Part shown: positions 1-7,059 of the stretch, in pieces | Numbering within the stretch: position 1 is the first letter of the stretch | How the letters are laid out: each line of letters begins with the position of its first letter | DNA from: Bifidobacterium breve | GTDB lineage: Bacteria > Actinomycetota > Acidimicrobiia > Acidimicrobiales > Ilumatobacteraceae | Assembly (NCBI GenBank): GCA_943325425.2 | Contig: CALPPJ020000038.1 | Coordinates: forward strand, 1-8,723 | DNA: 8,723 bases | Direction of reading: 5' to 3' | Made by a program: the position numbers and the translations under genes | Notes under the pieces: generated by a model | Databases searched by the model: none | Seen by the model: only the letters and a program-made list of their open reading frames with translations | Told to the model about the DNA's origin: nothing

Positions 1-933
1 ACTCATCACGCTGATGCCGTACATCAACGAAGCCATGGGATTCTTTGCCATGTTTTCACCGAAGGTATCGAGCGCCTTGATGTCAACCAGTAGCCAGATT
101 CCGTCAGGCTTCAAAGAACCGCGAATTGCTGCCATGACGTCTTGCGGGTGAGTCATATCGTGAATGCAATCAAAGGCCGTTACAAGGTCTAAGGATTCGT
201 CTCCGGGAAGAGGTGAAACTCTTGGATCAACGAAATGCACGTTTGTGGTCTCATCAAGAGATTTCTTTTCAAGTGCACGGTCGAGTGCATAACGTGAAAT
301 GTCATAACCAGTCACCGTCGCTTTCGGAAAGGCTTGGGCCATACGTATAGCAGCGCCTCCCGCTCCGCAACCGATGTCGGCAACTTTCGCACCCGCTTCT
401 AAACGATGCACTGCACCATCAAGCGCAGGAAGAACCACTGGGAGCAAATACGAACGACTCCAAGGTTCAAAACTTCGTTCGATACCAACGGCCCCTTCGG
501 GACCGTGACTGTCGTAATCGAGACCGATACCAGTACGGAAACTCTCGGGAAGTGCAGTGAGACCCGCCATTGTCTGGGGCAATCGATGAAACATTCCCAT
601 TCCGAACGCTGGATGGAGTTCGTCCGCTAAGACGACGATTGCTTCGGGCGTCATCGAGTACGTCTCAGTGCCTCGTTCATCAATACTGACTTCAATCAGG
701 CGTGCGGCCGCTTGATTATGAATCCATTCTTGAACCCAACGGGGATGCAGTTGAAGTGAAGCAGCAAGTTCATCTGATGTCACAGGGTGAGCAAAAGACG
801 ACAGACTTTGGTACAAACCGAGACGATCACCGAGATGAATCATTCCGGAAGTCACGGCACCTTCAAGTTTTGAAAAAACCAAGAAGGAATACATCTTCAG
901 CAAATTCGGATCTAGATCACGCTGGTCACTCAT
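1..933 (-). CDS. SAM-dependent class I methyltransferase with N-terminal winged helix (Rv2258c-like), 3' end cut off
   Basis: Reading the minus strand from the ATG at 933 gives 311 uninterrupted codons to the window edge, so the C-terminus is missing. Residues about 28-95 look like the winged-helix/dimerisation domain that precedes the catalytic domain in Rv2258c-type methyltransferases (TSDELAASLQLHPRWVQEW is a helix-turn-helix-like stretch). The Rossmann domain follows: motif I VADIGCGAGG at 184-193, the acidic residue likely to bind the SAM ribose at D211 (TVTGYDIS), a motif IV-like DLVTAFDCIHDMTHP at 249-263, and the post-motif LKPDGIWLLVD at 274-284. The family transfers a methyl group from SAM, usually to a small molecule; the acceptor cannot be told from sequence. 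The start overlaps the stop of the upstream phosphatase gene as TAATG, implying translational coupling, and has its own AAAGGA site. It is the last visible gene of the exporter operon. The methyltransferase call is firm; substrate is unknown. Confidence 0.9.
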   Translation of the reverse strand, partial: MSDQRDLDPNLLKMYSFLVFSKLEGAVTSGMIHLGDRLGLYQSLSSFAHPVTSDELAASLQLHPRWVQEWIHNQAAARLIEVSIDERGTETYSMTPEAIVVLADELHPAFGMGMFHRLPQTMAGLTALPESFRTGIGLDYDSHGPEGAVGIERSFEPWSRSYLLPVVLPALDGAVHRLEAGAKVADIGCGAGGAAIRMAQAFPKATVTGYDISRYALDRALEKKSLDETTNVHFVDPRVSPLPGDESLDLVTAFDCIHDMTHPQDVMAAIRGSLKPDGIWLLVDIKALDTFGENMAKNPMASLMYGISVMS

Positions 934-1619
934 TAGAAAGTCCTTTGATCATGAGCCATGTGTTCAACATCGCTCAATTTTGTTAACCCGAAAAAATGAC
1001 CGTCGCCAATTTCAAATGATTCAAGCCGACTGATTGAGGCATGAGCAATGACAAATCGCTCCCACTCCCATGGCGTCGGAGCTAATCCTAAAATATGCCC
1101 AATAAACACGCTGTTCGTGCCTGCATGAGCAACACACAAAATCTTTCGATCTGGATTCTTGATATGCCAAACCGGTAAATCTTGCGGACTGGCAGTCACT
1201 CCTCGTTCACCCAAAAAGGTTTCCGCCCCTTTGTGAATTCGGGTCACAAAATCTCGAACTGGTTCGCCGTCGGTTAGACCATCCCAACGCTTTTCGGCAA
1301 TGCGACTTCGCTCCTCTCGATAGGCAGCATCGGCTTTTTCGCGGGGAGTTCCGTGCCACAAGGGGTTTCGAATTTCTTCCAACCAATTCTGAGTGACGCT
1401 AGATCCCGCTGAGATTTTTCGCCGAGCGAGAAGTGGGGCGGCAGTTTGTTGTGCTCGAACTAGGGGCGACACCCAGATTTCATCAAAATGTTCACCATCG
1501 AGGGCTTTGGCGACACATTCGGCTTGAGCAAATCCCAAATCGGTGAGGGGTGGATTATCAACATTGAGATCATCTTTGATCCATTCAGGTTGCCCGTGTC
1601 GGACCAAAACAATTTCCAT
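933..1619 (-). CDS. Histidine phosphatase family protein (phosphoglycerate mutase-like)
   Basis: The 228-aa product opens with the family signature VLVRHGQPEW. R7 and H8 form the RHG motif, H8 being the phosphohistidine nucleophile. The second block, WVSPLVRAQQTAAPL (49-63), supplies the phosphate-binding R55. E81 or E82 in WLEEIRNPLWHG fits the proton-donor acid, and H165 in ILCVAHAGTNSVFIGHILG is the second catalytic histidine. All core residues are present, so an active phosphatase is expected; length fits the dPGM/phosphatase branch. The family covers glycolytic mutases, sugar-phosphate, nucleotide and cofactor phosphatases, so no specific substrate is assigned. There is no signal peptide, so it is cytoplasmic. 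It starts 27 nt after the second ABC gene with no obvious Shine-Dalgarno, and its TAA shares a base with the methyltransferase ATG. Position in the operon suggests a dephosphorylation linked to whatever the exporter and methyltransferase handle; that is inference. Confidence 0.88.
   Translation of the reverse strand: MEIVLVRHGQPEWIKDDLNVDNPPLTDLGFAQAECVAKALDGEHFDEIWVSPLVRAQQTAAPLLARRKISAGSSVTQNWLEEIRNPLWHGTPREKADAAYREERSRIAEKRWDGLTDGEPVRDFVTRIHKGAETFLGERGVTASPQDLPVWHIKNPDRKILCVAHAGTNSVFIGHILGLAPTPWEWERFVIAHASISRLESFEIGDGHFFGLTKLSDVEHMAHDQRTF
941..946 (-). promoter_or_regulatory. Shine-Dalgarno for the methyltransferase gene
   Basis: AAAGGA lies 7 nt before the ATG at 933, inside the last codons of the phosphatase gene. 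It supports this start and indicates independent re-initiation in addition to the TAATG coupling. Confidence 0.6.
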
Positions 1620-1646
1620 GTGTCTATTGTGGCATTAACCAGTGGG

Positions 1647-3455
1647 TCATTCAGACGTATGGTGCGACGCTTCCCAAGATTTAAACATCTCGGCATAGAT
1701 ACCAGGTTGCGTGACTAGTTGTTGATGCGACCCGTCCTGAACCAGCACACCCGAATCGAGGACCAACACTCGATCGGCTCTCACAGCAGTTGACAGGCGA
1801 TGAGCGATCGAAATTGTGGTCCGTCCCTGCGAGATTTTGTCTAATGCTCGCGTCAGGCGAACTTCGGTTGATGCGTCAACTGACGAGGTGGCTTCGTCGA
1901 GTATCAAAATGTCAGGGTTGATCAGTGAAGCACGTACCAGAGCGATGAGTTGACGCTCACCGGCCGACAGTTGTGCTCCGCGCTGACCAACGACTGTTTC
2001 CAAGCCGTTAGGAAGAGCTTCAAACCAATCTTGAAGGTCAACATGTGAAAATGCATCGATGAGATTTTGATCGGTTGCCGCTGGAAGCGCAAAGCGGAGA
2101 TTCGCGGCAACAGTGTCAGAAAAGAGAAATGGTTCTTGGGGAACGACAACTAAAATCTTGCGAAGTTGTTCATTGGCGATCCGATTGATCGGCACTCCAC
2201 CTATCGAAATGCCGCCAACACTTGGGTCGGAAAAACGCGCCAGCAATCGGCCAAGGGTGGTCTTTCCCGATCCCGTTTCTCCAACGACTGCCACCTGGGT
2301 TCCAAAAGGAATCGTGCATGTCAATCCGTGCAGCACATTGTGTTGATGACTCTCGGATTCGCCGTCGCGCGGTCGATAAGAAAACGACAGGTTCTCGACC
2401 CTGATGTCCAAAGGACCCTTATCGATTGATATTGGGTATAACGGTGCGGGAGGTCCAACCGGAATCGCCAAAATACCCAATATTCGACGCATTCCTGATA
2501 CCGCGGTTTGAGTTTGGTCGAGGACTTCGGTGAGTTCAGCAATTGGTTCAAGAAAACGGTATGTCAAAAAGATAAAACCAACGAGTGCCCCTGCCGACAA
2601 TCCCGATTCTGCTCCGCGCCACAGTCCGATGAACACGACCGCCGATACAGAAATCGCGCCGAATATCTCACCCGATGGAAAAAGTAACGCTCCGATCAAA
2701 GTTGCCTTTGTTTGGGCATCGCCCCGAGACTTGGCTGATTGCTTCACGCGTTGACCAAAGATTTGACCTGCTGAGTAAGCGTGAAGTGTCTCACCCCCAG
2801 TGATGAGTTCTGCTGTTGAACCGAGCACCTGTGAGTTAGCCAGACGCGAGGCATCGTACGCTGCGACAAGTCGTGACTGAACGCGTCGCAAGACATAAAC
2901 CAACGGAGCAGATATGAAAATAACGACTAACGCAAGGAGCCAGTCGTAGGCAAGCATGACACCAGAAACGATGATCATGAGCGCACCGTTGAGCAAGTAC
3001 GCCAAACCACCCCAAGAAAAGAACTGCGAAAGAGTTTCCACATCAGAAGTCACTCGAGACACCAAGGATCCACGTTGCTCATCGTTGTGGTCTTCAAGGC
3101 TTAACAAGTGAATATGTTGAAATAACTGCACGCGTAACTCATAGAGCGCCGATTCACTGCGCTGACCCAATCTTGAAACCGCAGTTCTTTGAGCGACTCC
3201 GGCAATCACAAGATAAATCGCAGCTCCAATACATAACTTGATCACCAAAGCCACATCGACATCTTGAGGGTTACTGGAAGTTGCCCTTTGTAGACCGTGG
3301 TCAATTGCGATTTGAATCACGACAGGAACAACGACGCGCCCACTGGATCCGAGCAGGGCCAAGAAGATAGTCAATCCGATGCCTTGGCTGAGACTTGGTA
3401 CGGCTCGAACCCCTCTATTCAGTGTCGTGAGGGCGCCCCCGGAAGAAATTGTCAT
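1647..3455 (-). CDS. ABC exporter half-transporter, subunit with the catalytic Walker B/H-loop and an aberrant signature motif
   Basis: 602 aa with the type I exporter layout. A six-helix membrane domain covers about residues 25-310, with hydrophobic stretches near 25-50, 66-88, 148-190 and 252-304. The nucleotide-binding domain covers about 350-590. It has A-loop Y360, Walker A GETGSGKT (392-399), Q-loop Q440 (VVPQEPFLF), Walker B ILILD (516-520) with catalytic E521, D-loop SVD (525-527) and switch H552 (SIAHRLST). The signature is LSAGE (496-500) instead of LSGGQ. Its own ATP-site residues are therefore complete while its signature is altered, the mirror image of the 585-aa partner. It begins inside the partner's stop (ATGA, 3452-3455), with a GAGGG at 3465-3469 as a plausible ribosome site. 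The product should sit in the cytoplasmic membrane and pump a lipid, drug or metabolite outward; the substrate is not readable from sequence. Confidence 0.93.
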   Translation of the reverse strand: MTISSGGALTTLNRGVRAVPSLSQGIGLTIFLALLGSSGRVVVPVVIQIAIDHGLQRATSSNPQDVDVALVIKLCIGAAIYLVIAGVAQRTAVSRLGQRSESALYELRVQLFQHIHLLSLEDHNDEQRGSLVSRVTSDVETLSQFFSWGGLAYLLNGALMIIVSGVMLAYDWLLALVVIFISAPLVYVLRRVQSRLVAAYDASRLANSQVLGSTAELITGGETLHAYSAGQIFGQRVKQSAKSRGDAQTKATLIGALLFPSGEIFGAISVSAVVFIGLWRGAESGLSAGALVGFIFLTYRFLEPIAELTEVLDQTQTAVSGMRRILGILAIPVGPPAPLYPISIDKGPLDIRVENLSFSYRPRDGESESHQHNVLHGLTCTIPFGTQVAVVGETGSGKTTLGRLLARFSDPSVGGISIGGVPINRIANEQLRKILVVVPQEPFLFSDTVAANLRFALPAATDQNLIDAFSHVDLQDWFEALPNGLETVVGQRGAQLSAGERQLIALVRASLINPDILILDEATSSVDASTEVRLTRALDKISQGRTTISIAHRLSTAVRADRVLVLDSGVLVQDGSHQQLVTQPGIYAEMFKSWEASHHTSE

Positions 3456-5209
3456 CCTTGAACACCCTCAACTTGATCGTTTGAAGCAGATTGTGGTTTC
3501 TCGTACGCCTGCATCAACAATCTGTACTGGTCGCTTTGTATCAACAGTTCAACGTGACTGGTCGGTCCATGGATTTCATCGACATCAAAGAACATCACTG
3601 TGTCGGCCATTGCGATGAGAGACGGTCGCGACGCGACAGCGATGACGATCGTGTCAGACACTTCGGTTCTGATGTTGTTGAGAACATTGATTTCGGTGTT
3701 GGGATCAAGGGCGCTCGTCGTGTCATCCAAAAGAAGCACCTGAGGTCGTCGCACGACAGCCCTAGCTAAAGCGATTCTCTGTCGTTGACCACCTGATAAA
3801 CCGACTCCGCGCTCGCCGATCACTGTGTCAACTCCTTGAGGAAGTTGAAAAACGAAATCAGCCTCGGCTACCTTCAAGGCCCAGCGAAGATCAGGATCAG
3901 AGAAGTCCAGACCCATACAAATGTTGTCGCGGACAGAAGTCCCAAAAAGAAAAGGCTCCTGAAATACCAAACACAACGAAGAATTTGGGGTCAAGATACT
4001 GCCTTGCAACGGTGGAATAGTTCCAGCAATGGTTTGAAGCAATGTTGACTTTCCGCATCCGGTGTATCCGACAATCGCATTGAATGATGACGGCGCAAAA
4101 GATGCCGAAAAATTGTGAGTGAGTGGGTGGTCTGCATCGTGTCCGATAGATAACGAGGTAATGGATAAAGAATGACCAGTGTGATGCGATATCTTGCGTG
4201 GATCAGCGACGATAGGGCTATGTCGCAGTTGCTGAATACGTCCGAACCCAGCCTGTGAACGGGGCATCTCGGATAGGGCGTATCCGATCAGTCTCAAAGG
4301 AAAAACTAAAAGCGTAAACATGTAAATGAAACTGGCCAACTCTCCCACTGTCAGGTCACCGCTTCGAACTCGAAATGCTCCTCCAATAATCAAACAGATA
4401 TTGGTCAAGTTGGGAACGAAATCAAGTGCTGCTTCAAATAATGAACGCAATTTGATCGCTTCAATTCGAGCACTCTGAACCCGCGATGCAATAACAGCGA
4501 GTCGTTCTGTCTCCCGATTTTCGGCACCGAAAGCTTTGACAACAGTGACACCCTCAAAACTCTCGTGCACGGCTGCCGAAAGCGATCCGAGCTCGCCTTG
4601 GGCTATATCAAACCACCGATCGACTTTTCGTTGATACAAAACATTGAGCCCGATGAGTAAAGGAAACACAGCCGTAGCGGCAATTCCTAGAGCGATGTCG
4701 TTCGAGATCAACCCGTATGCAGCGATCACCATCATTAAGATCACGCTGCTTGCATATGGCAACGGAGCCATCACTGCCACGCTCGCATCAACGTCTACTC
4801 CGGCGCGCGTGATGAGATCTCCAGTTGATTGCTCGCGCTGCCATTGGGGTGGCTGTTGAATAAGTACATCCACAACCTCATCGGTGAGGCTTTGAGCGGT
4901 CCTCCATTGAGCGCGTCCAGCGAACGACCGACGGACAATTACTCCACAGGCTCGTATCAGCGATAAGCCAATCAAAAGAGCCACTGCAGTCAAAGTTTGA
5001 GATAGTGAAAATTTGTCGGTATCAAAGCGTCGAACAATGACCTCGTCGATGATCCAGCCCAGTAGCCAGGAAGAAGCCACCGTACAAATAGCGAAGACCG
5101 CGGCTCCAACCATTGAAATCGTGAATAATGCGGGATGATACGCAACAAGGGAGCGAATTAAGGTCGTGGCACGACGAAAGCGTCCAGAAGATGATGGATA
5201 ACCGTGCAC
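3452..5209 (-). CDS. ABC exporter half-transporter, subunit with degenerate ATP-hydrolysis residues and canonical LSGGQ
   Basis: 585 aa, membrane domain about residues 25-315 and nucleotide-binding domain about 345-570. Walker A GYTGCGKST (381-389), Q-loop Q417 (LVFQEPFLFG) and a perfect LSGGQRQR signature (471-478) are present. Walker B reads VLLLD (491-495), but the next residue is D496, not the catalytic glutamate. The switch histidine is replaced by S527 (AVASRPSL instead of the usual IAHRLS), and the A-loop position appears to be H357 rather than an aromatic. These changes mark the non-hydrolysing site of a heterodimeric exporter, as known for TM287/288-type pairs. The 602-aa neighbour provides the complementary subunit and is joined by an ATGA overlap. 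The start is a GTG with AGGA 7 nt upstream. It is the first gene of the operon and is divergent from doxX. The transporter call is firm; the substrate is unknown. Confidence 0.93.
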   Translation of the reverse strand: MHGYPSSSGRFRRATTLIRSLVAYHPALFTISMVGAAVFAICTVASSWLLGWIIDEVIVRRFDTDKFSLSQTLTAVALLIGLSLIRACGVIVRRSFAGRAQWRTAQSLTDEVVDVLIQQPPQWQREQSTGDLITRAGVDVDASVAVMAPLPYASSVILMMVIAAYGLISNDIALGIAATAVFPLLIGLNVLYQRKVDRWFDIAQGELGSLSAAVHESFEGVTVVKAFGAENRETERLAVIASRVQSARIEAIKLRSLFEAALDFVPNLTNICLIIGGAFRVRSGDLTVGELASFIYMFTLLVFPLRLIGYALSEMPRSQAGFGRIQQLRHSPIVADPRKISHHTGHSLSITSLSIGHDADHPLTHNFSASFAPSSFNAIVGYTGCGKSTLLQTIAGTIPPLQGSILTPNSSLCLVFQEPFLFGTSVRDNICMGLDFSDPDLRWALKVAEADFVFQLPQGVDTVIGERGVGLSGGQRQRIALARAVVRRPQVLLLDDTTSALDPNTEINVLNNIRTEVSDTIVIAVASRPSLIAMADTVMFFDVDEIHGPTSHVELLIQSDQYRLLMQAYEKPQSASNDQVEGVQG

Positions 5210-5216
5210 ACAATAT

Positions 5217-5220
5217 TCCT
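5217..5220 (-). promoter_or_regulatory. Shine-Dalgarno that decides the GTG start of the first ABC gene
   Basis: AGGA lies 7 nt before the GTG at 5209-5207. No in-frame ATG lies nearby, so this site supports the GTG as the real start. It falls in the 28-nt gap between the divergent genes. Confidence 0.5.
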
Positions 5221-5225
5221 AGCAG

Positions 5226-5231
5226 TAATCT
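5226..5231 (+). promoter_or_regulatory. Putative -10 box for a leaderless doxX transcript
   Basis: TAATCT fits the TAnnnT pattern of a sigma-70 family -10 element and ends 6 nt before the ATG at 5238, which would put transcription start at or next to the A of the start codon. No Shine-Dalgarno precedes this ATG, as expected for a leaderless mRNA of the sort common in actinobacteria. I see no good -35 box. The call rests on spacing and one hexamer. Confidence 0.35.
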
Positions 5232-5237
5232 GATCTC

Positions 5238-5771
5238 ATGCTCAGCCTTGATCACGATCAGTTCGGACTTGACCAACTAAATTTTGGTCTCTTGGTTCTC
5301 CGTTTGGTTTTAGGACTTTTTTTGGCCTACCACGGTTATAACAAAGTTTTTGGCAAGGGTGGTCTTTCCGGAACTGCATCGTGGTTTGGAAGTATGGGCA
5401 TGAAATGGCCGAAGTGGCAAGCTCGAGCCGCTGCTGCTACAGAAATCGGAGCAGGCGTCATGTTGGCATTGGGTGTGCTCACTCCATTTGCTGCTGCTGG
5501 CATCATCGGAGTCATGGTCGTGGCCATCTACACGTCGCATCTCAAAGTTGGGTTCTTTGTTTTCCTTCCCAACCAAGGCTGGGAGTACTGCGCAACCATC
5601 GCACTGGGGGCGCTCGCAGTCGGAACAATGGGACCAGGCGAATGGTCTCTGGACAACGTCATTGATTTTTCAATTTCAGGCTGGGGAGCAATGATTCTGA
5701 CAGTTGCCCTTGGTGTCGGTGGAGCTGCCGTTCATCTCGCCACGTCATACCGCCCCGTGAAGAAATCATGA
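5238..5771 (+). CDS. DoxX family membrane protein
   Basis: 177 aa, highly hydrophobic, with likely membrane helices near residues 15-34, 62-81, 83-100, 116-131 and 148-167. DoxX features seen: an early LVLRLVLGLFLAYHGYNKVF segment (helix 1 followed by H-G-x-x-K), WFGSMGM then WPKWQA before helix 2, and the conserved acidic EIGAGVMLALGVLTPFAA stretch (E69). The family (PF07681) comprises small integral membrane proteins; some members act with thiol or quinone oxidoreductases, and a mycobacterial DoxX is reported in a redox complex, but no such partner is visible here. Length is typical. The ATG at 5238 has no Shine-Dalgarno and follows a TAATCT box directly. Its stop overlaps the next gene's start as ATGA, so the two products are probably made together. 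Confidence 0.88.
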   Translation: MLSLDHDQFGLDQLNFGLLVLRLVLGLFLAYHGYNKVFGKGGLSGTASWFGSMGMKWPKWQARAAAATEIGAGVMLALGVLTPFAAAGIIGVMVVAIYTSHLKVGFFVFLPNQGWEYCATIALGALAVGTMGPGEWSLDNVIDFSISGWGAMILTVALGVGGAAVHLATSYRPVKKS

Positions 5772-6304
5772 GCAGGCCAAGTTCGTTAGGAAGACGTTCA
5801 CTGCAGGTATTTTTGGCAACTATTTGTTTAGGTATCGCGGTTTTTTGGATCTGGGCCCTTTTCTTCCCTCCTACAAAGCAGAGTGTTGCCAAGGTCGATG
5901 ATGTCGCGTGGACAATCCGCGCAAATGAAATATGCAATCAAGCCAATCTTGAAAGAGACAAGTTGGTTGATTTACGACGTATTGACACCGTGAGTGGAGA
6001 TGCCCTCGCCGAGCGTGCCGACATTATTGACAAGGCGACCGTCATTGTTCAGAAGATGCTTGATGACGTCACCGCTCAGGTTCCCACTGGCGTCAAAGAT
6101 GCTGACCTCATGAATACTTGGAAAGATATGTATCAAGATTGGATCGACGGCAGAGTTGAATACACAGCGATTTTGCGCACAGGTGTTAATGCGCCTTTTG
6201 CCGAGTCAATGCTGGAAGGCGGTCCAGTCTCGGATTACATCAATGATTTTGCGGTGGCGAATCGCATGAATTCCTGTTCGTCGCCGATGGACTTGGCCGT
6301 TTAG
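5768..6304 (+). CDS. Small membrane-anchored protein of unknown function, cotranscribed with doxX
   Basis: 178 aa; I do not recognise a family. A basic N-terminus (SLGRRS) is followed by one hydrophobic helix at about 13-33, then a polar domain of about 145 residues. This looks like an uncleaved signal anchor with the C-terminal domain outside the membrane. The outer part looks mostly helical (for example 58-104, rich in D, E, K and R) and contains only two cysteines, C56 (NEICNQ) and C170 (MNSCSS). They sit near opposite ends of the domain and could form a disulfide. The other cysteine, C20, is in the membrane helix. The start overlaps the doxX stop (ATGA), and the TAG stop lies inside the first unit of an 18-bp tandem repeat. 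Coupling to doxX suggests a shared membrane role. The gene is real (long frame, operonic overlap) but its function is not assigned. Confidence 0.75.
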   Translation: MSRPSSLGRRSLQVFLATICLGIAVFWIWALFFPPTKQSVAKVDDVAWTIRANEICNQANLERDKLVDLRRIDTVSGDALAERADIIDKATVIVQKMLDDVTAQVPTGVKDADLMNTWKDMYQDWIDGRVEYTAILRTGVNAPFAESMLEGGPVSDYINDFAVANRMNSCSSPMDLAV

Positions 6305-6390
6305 AAATCAACGACTTTTTAGTTTTCAACGACTATTTAGTTTTCAACGACTATTTAGTTTTCAACGACTATTTAGTTGTCGACGTCTTG
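6301..6390. repeat. 18-bp tandem repeat spanning the convergent gene ends, about five units
   Basis: Read on the minus strand the unit is ATAGTCGTTGAAAACTAA. Three copies are identical (6355-6372, 6337-6354, 6319-6336). The outer unit 6301-6318 matches 14 of 18 bases and contains the TAG stop of the plus-strand gene. The unit 6373-6390 is the last coding stretch plus TAA of the acetyltransferase gene and matches 13 of 18. Because 18 is a multiple of three, every unit carries an in-frame TAA in the minus-strand gene's frame and an in-frame TAG in the plus-strand gene's frame. No strong hairpin forms, and there are no unique spacers, so it is neither CRISPR nor a classical terminator. It likely arose by slippage duplication of the gene end. 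Confidence 0.92.
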
Positions 6391-7044
6391 CCAAGCGTTG
6401 TCTACGAAACGTTTAATGACTTTCGCCGGAGATCCAACGGCCACGCTGAATGAAGGAATCACTCCGGTGACCACACTGTTCGCACCAATCACAACATGTT
6501 CACCGATGTCGGCACCTGGAAGAACGACACTGCCGTAGCCAAGCCACGAACCATTGCCGATTTTTACTGGCTTCTCTGGCATCGTCTGTACAGAGATCGG
6601 AAGAGTGACGTCTTTGTATCCATGATTTTGGTCGGTGATGTAAACGTTGTGACCGGTCCACACGTCATCGCCAATCTCGATGGAAAAGTGCCCCACTATT
6701 CCACTCCCCTTGCCAATCAGGCAACGGTCGCCAATGGTCACGATGCGCTCTGAAATACATTGTTGACCCGGAACCATCCCAGCCGACAAGGTGCACTGGG
6801 GACCAATCATGGTGTTGCGACCTATATGGATGAAGTTCTCATTGAAAATTGTGTTTGGTGGAAAACAAATCACACTCTGTTGACCGAACGATCCAAATTT
6901 TTGTCCTCGGCGAGTGGTTGCTCCAATAGCTCCAGCCTCAACCGCCATTTCCCATAGGTAGTGAACGGCCCGAGCAAGGAACCGATTACGCAATGCCCGA
7001 GTTTTTGTCATGGCCACAGGTGCATAGGCCGGTTCATCCTTCAC
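6373..7044 (-). CDS. Hexapeptide-repeat (left-handed beta-helix) O-acetyltransferase, WbbJ/maltose acetyltransferase type
   Basis: 223 aa. From about residue 65 the product shows repeated hexapeptide turns: IGRNTMIGPQCTL, VTIGDRCLIGKGSGI, IEIGDDVWTGHNVYI, VKIGNGSWLGYGSVVL and IGEHVVIGANSVV. The motif TDQNHGY (137-143) carries the likely catalytic H141, and the family ending VAVGSPAKVIKRF lies at 201-213. Such enzymes are cytoplasmic trimers that move an acetyl group from acetyl-CoA to a sugar or other hydroxyl acceptor, often for surface glycans or small glycosides. No glycan cluster is visible, so the acceptor is unknown. The N-terminal 45 residues are non-repeat and include a helical segment. 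The GTG at 7044 was chosen because it sits 8 nt behind a GATAAT box; an ATG at 7011 (residue 12) is an alternative start. The TAA lies within an 18-bp repeat array. Confidence 0.88.
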   Translation of the reverse strand: MKDEPAYAPVAMTKTRALRNRFLARAVHYLWEMAVEAGAIGATTRRGQKFGSFGQQSVICFPPNTIFNENFIHIGRNTMIGPQCTLSAGMVPGQQCISERIVTIGDRCLIGKGSGIVGHFSIEIGDDVWTGHNVYITDQNHGYKDVTLPISVQTMPEKPVKIGNGSWLGYGSVVLPGADIGEHVVIGANSVVTGVIPSFSVAVGSPAKVIKRFVDNAWQDVDN

Positions 7045-7052
7045 GCTTTGAG

Positions 7053-7058
7053 ATTATC
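7053..7058 (-). promoter_or_regulatory. Putative -10 box for the acetyltransferase gene
   Basis: GATAAT differs from consensus TATAAT at one position and ends 8 nt before the GTG at 7044, which would give a leaderless or nearly leaderless transcript. No convincing -35 box is seen. A TCAGCA half-site abuts it upstream. Confidence 0.4.
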
Positions 7059-7059
7059 G

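Noticed and set aside
406..986. Open frames on the plus strand (406-630 and 702-986)
   Set aside because: They lie antisense to the methyltransferase, whose 311-codon frame shows clear family motifs. The plus-strand products are low-complexity and match nothing I recognise.
5249..5260. Palindrome TGATCACGATCA as an operator
   Set aside because: The arms are only 5 bp with a 2-nt centre and lie inside the doxX coding start. GATC-rich words are common by chance; nothing else supports it.
5310..5694. Overlapping open frames on both strands within doxX
   Set aside because: The doxX frame has a coherent membrane topology and family motifs. The alternatives are shadows rich in Cys, Ser and His without domain features.
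6301..6390. Repeat array as a small CRISPR
   Set aside because: The units are directly abutting with no unique spacers, and the sequence derives from a gene end. No cas genes are present.
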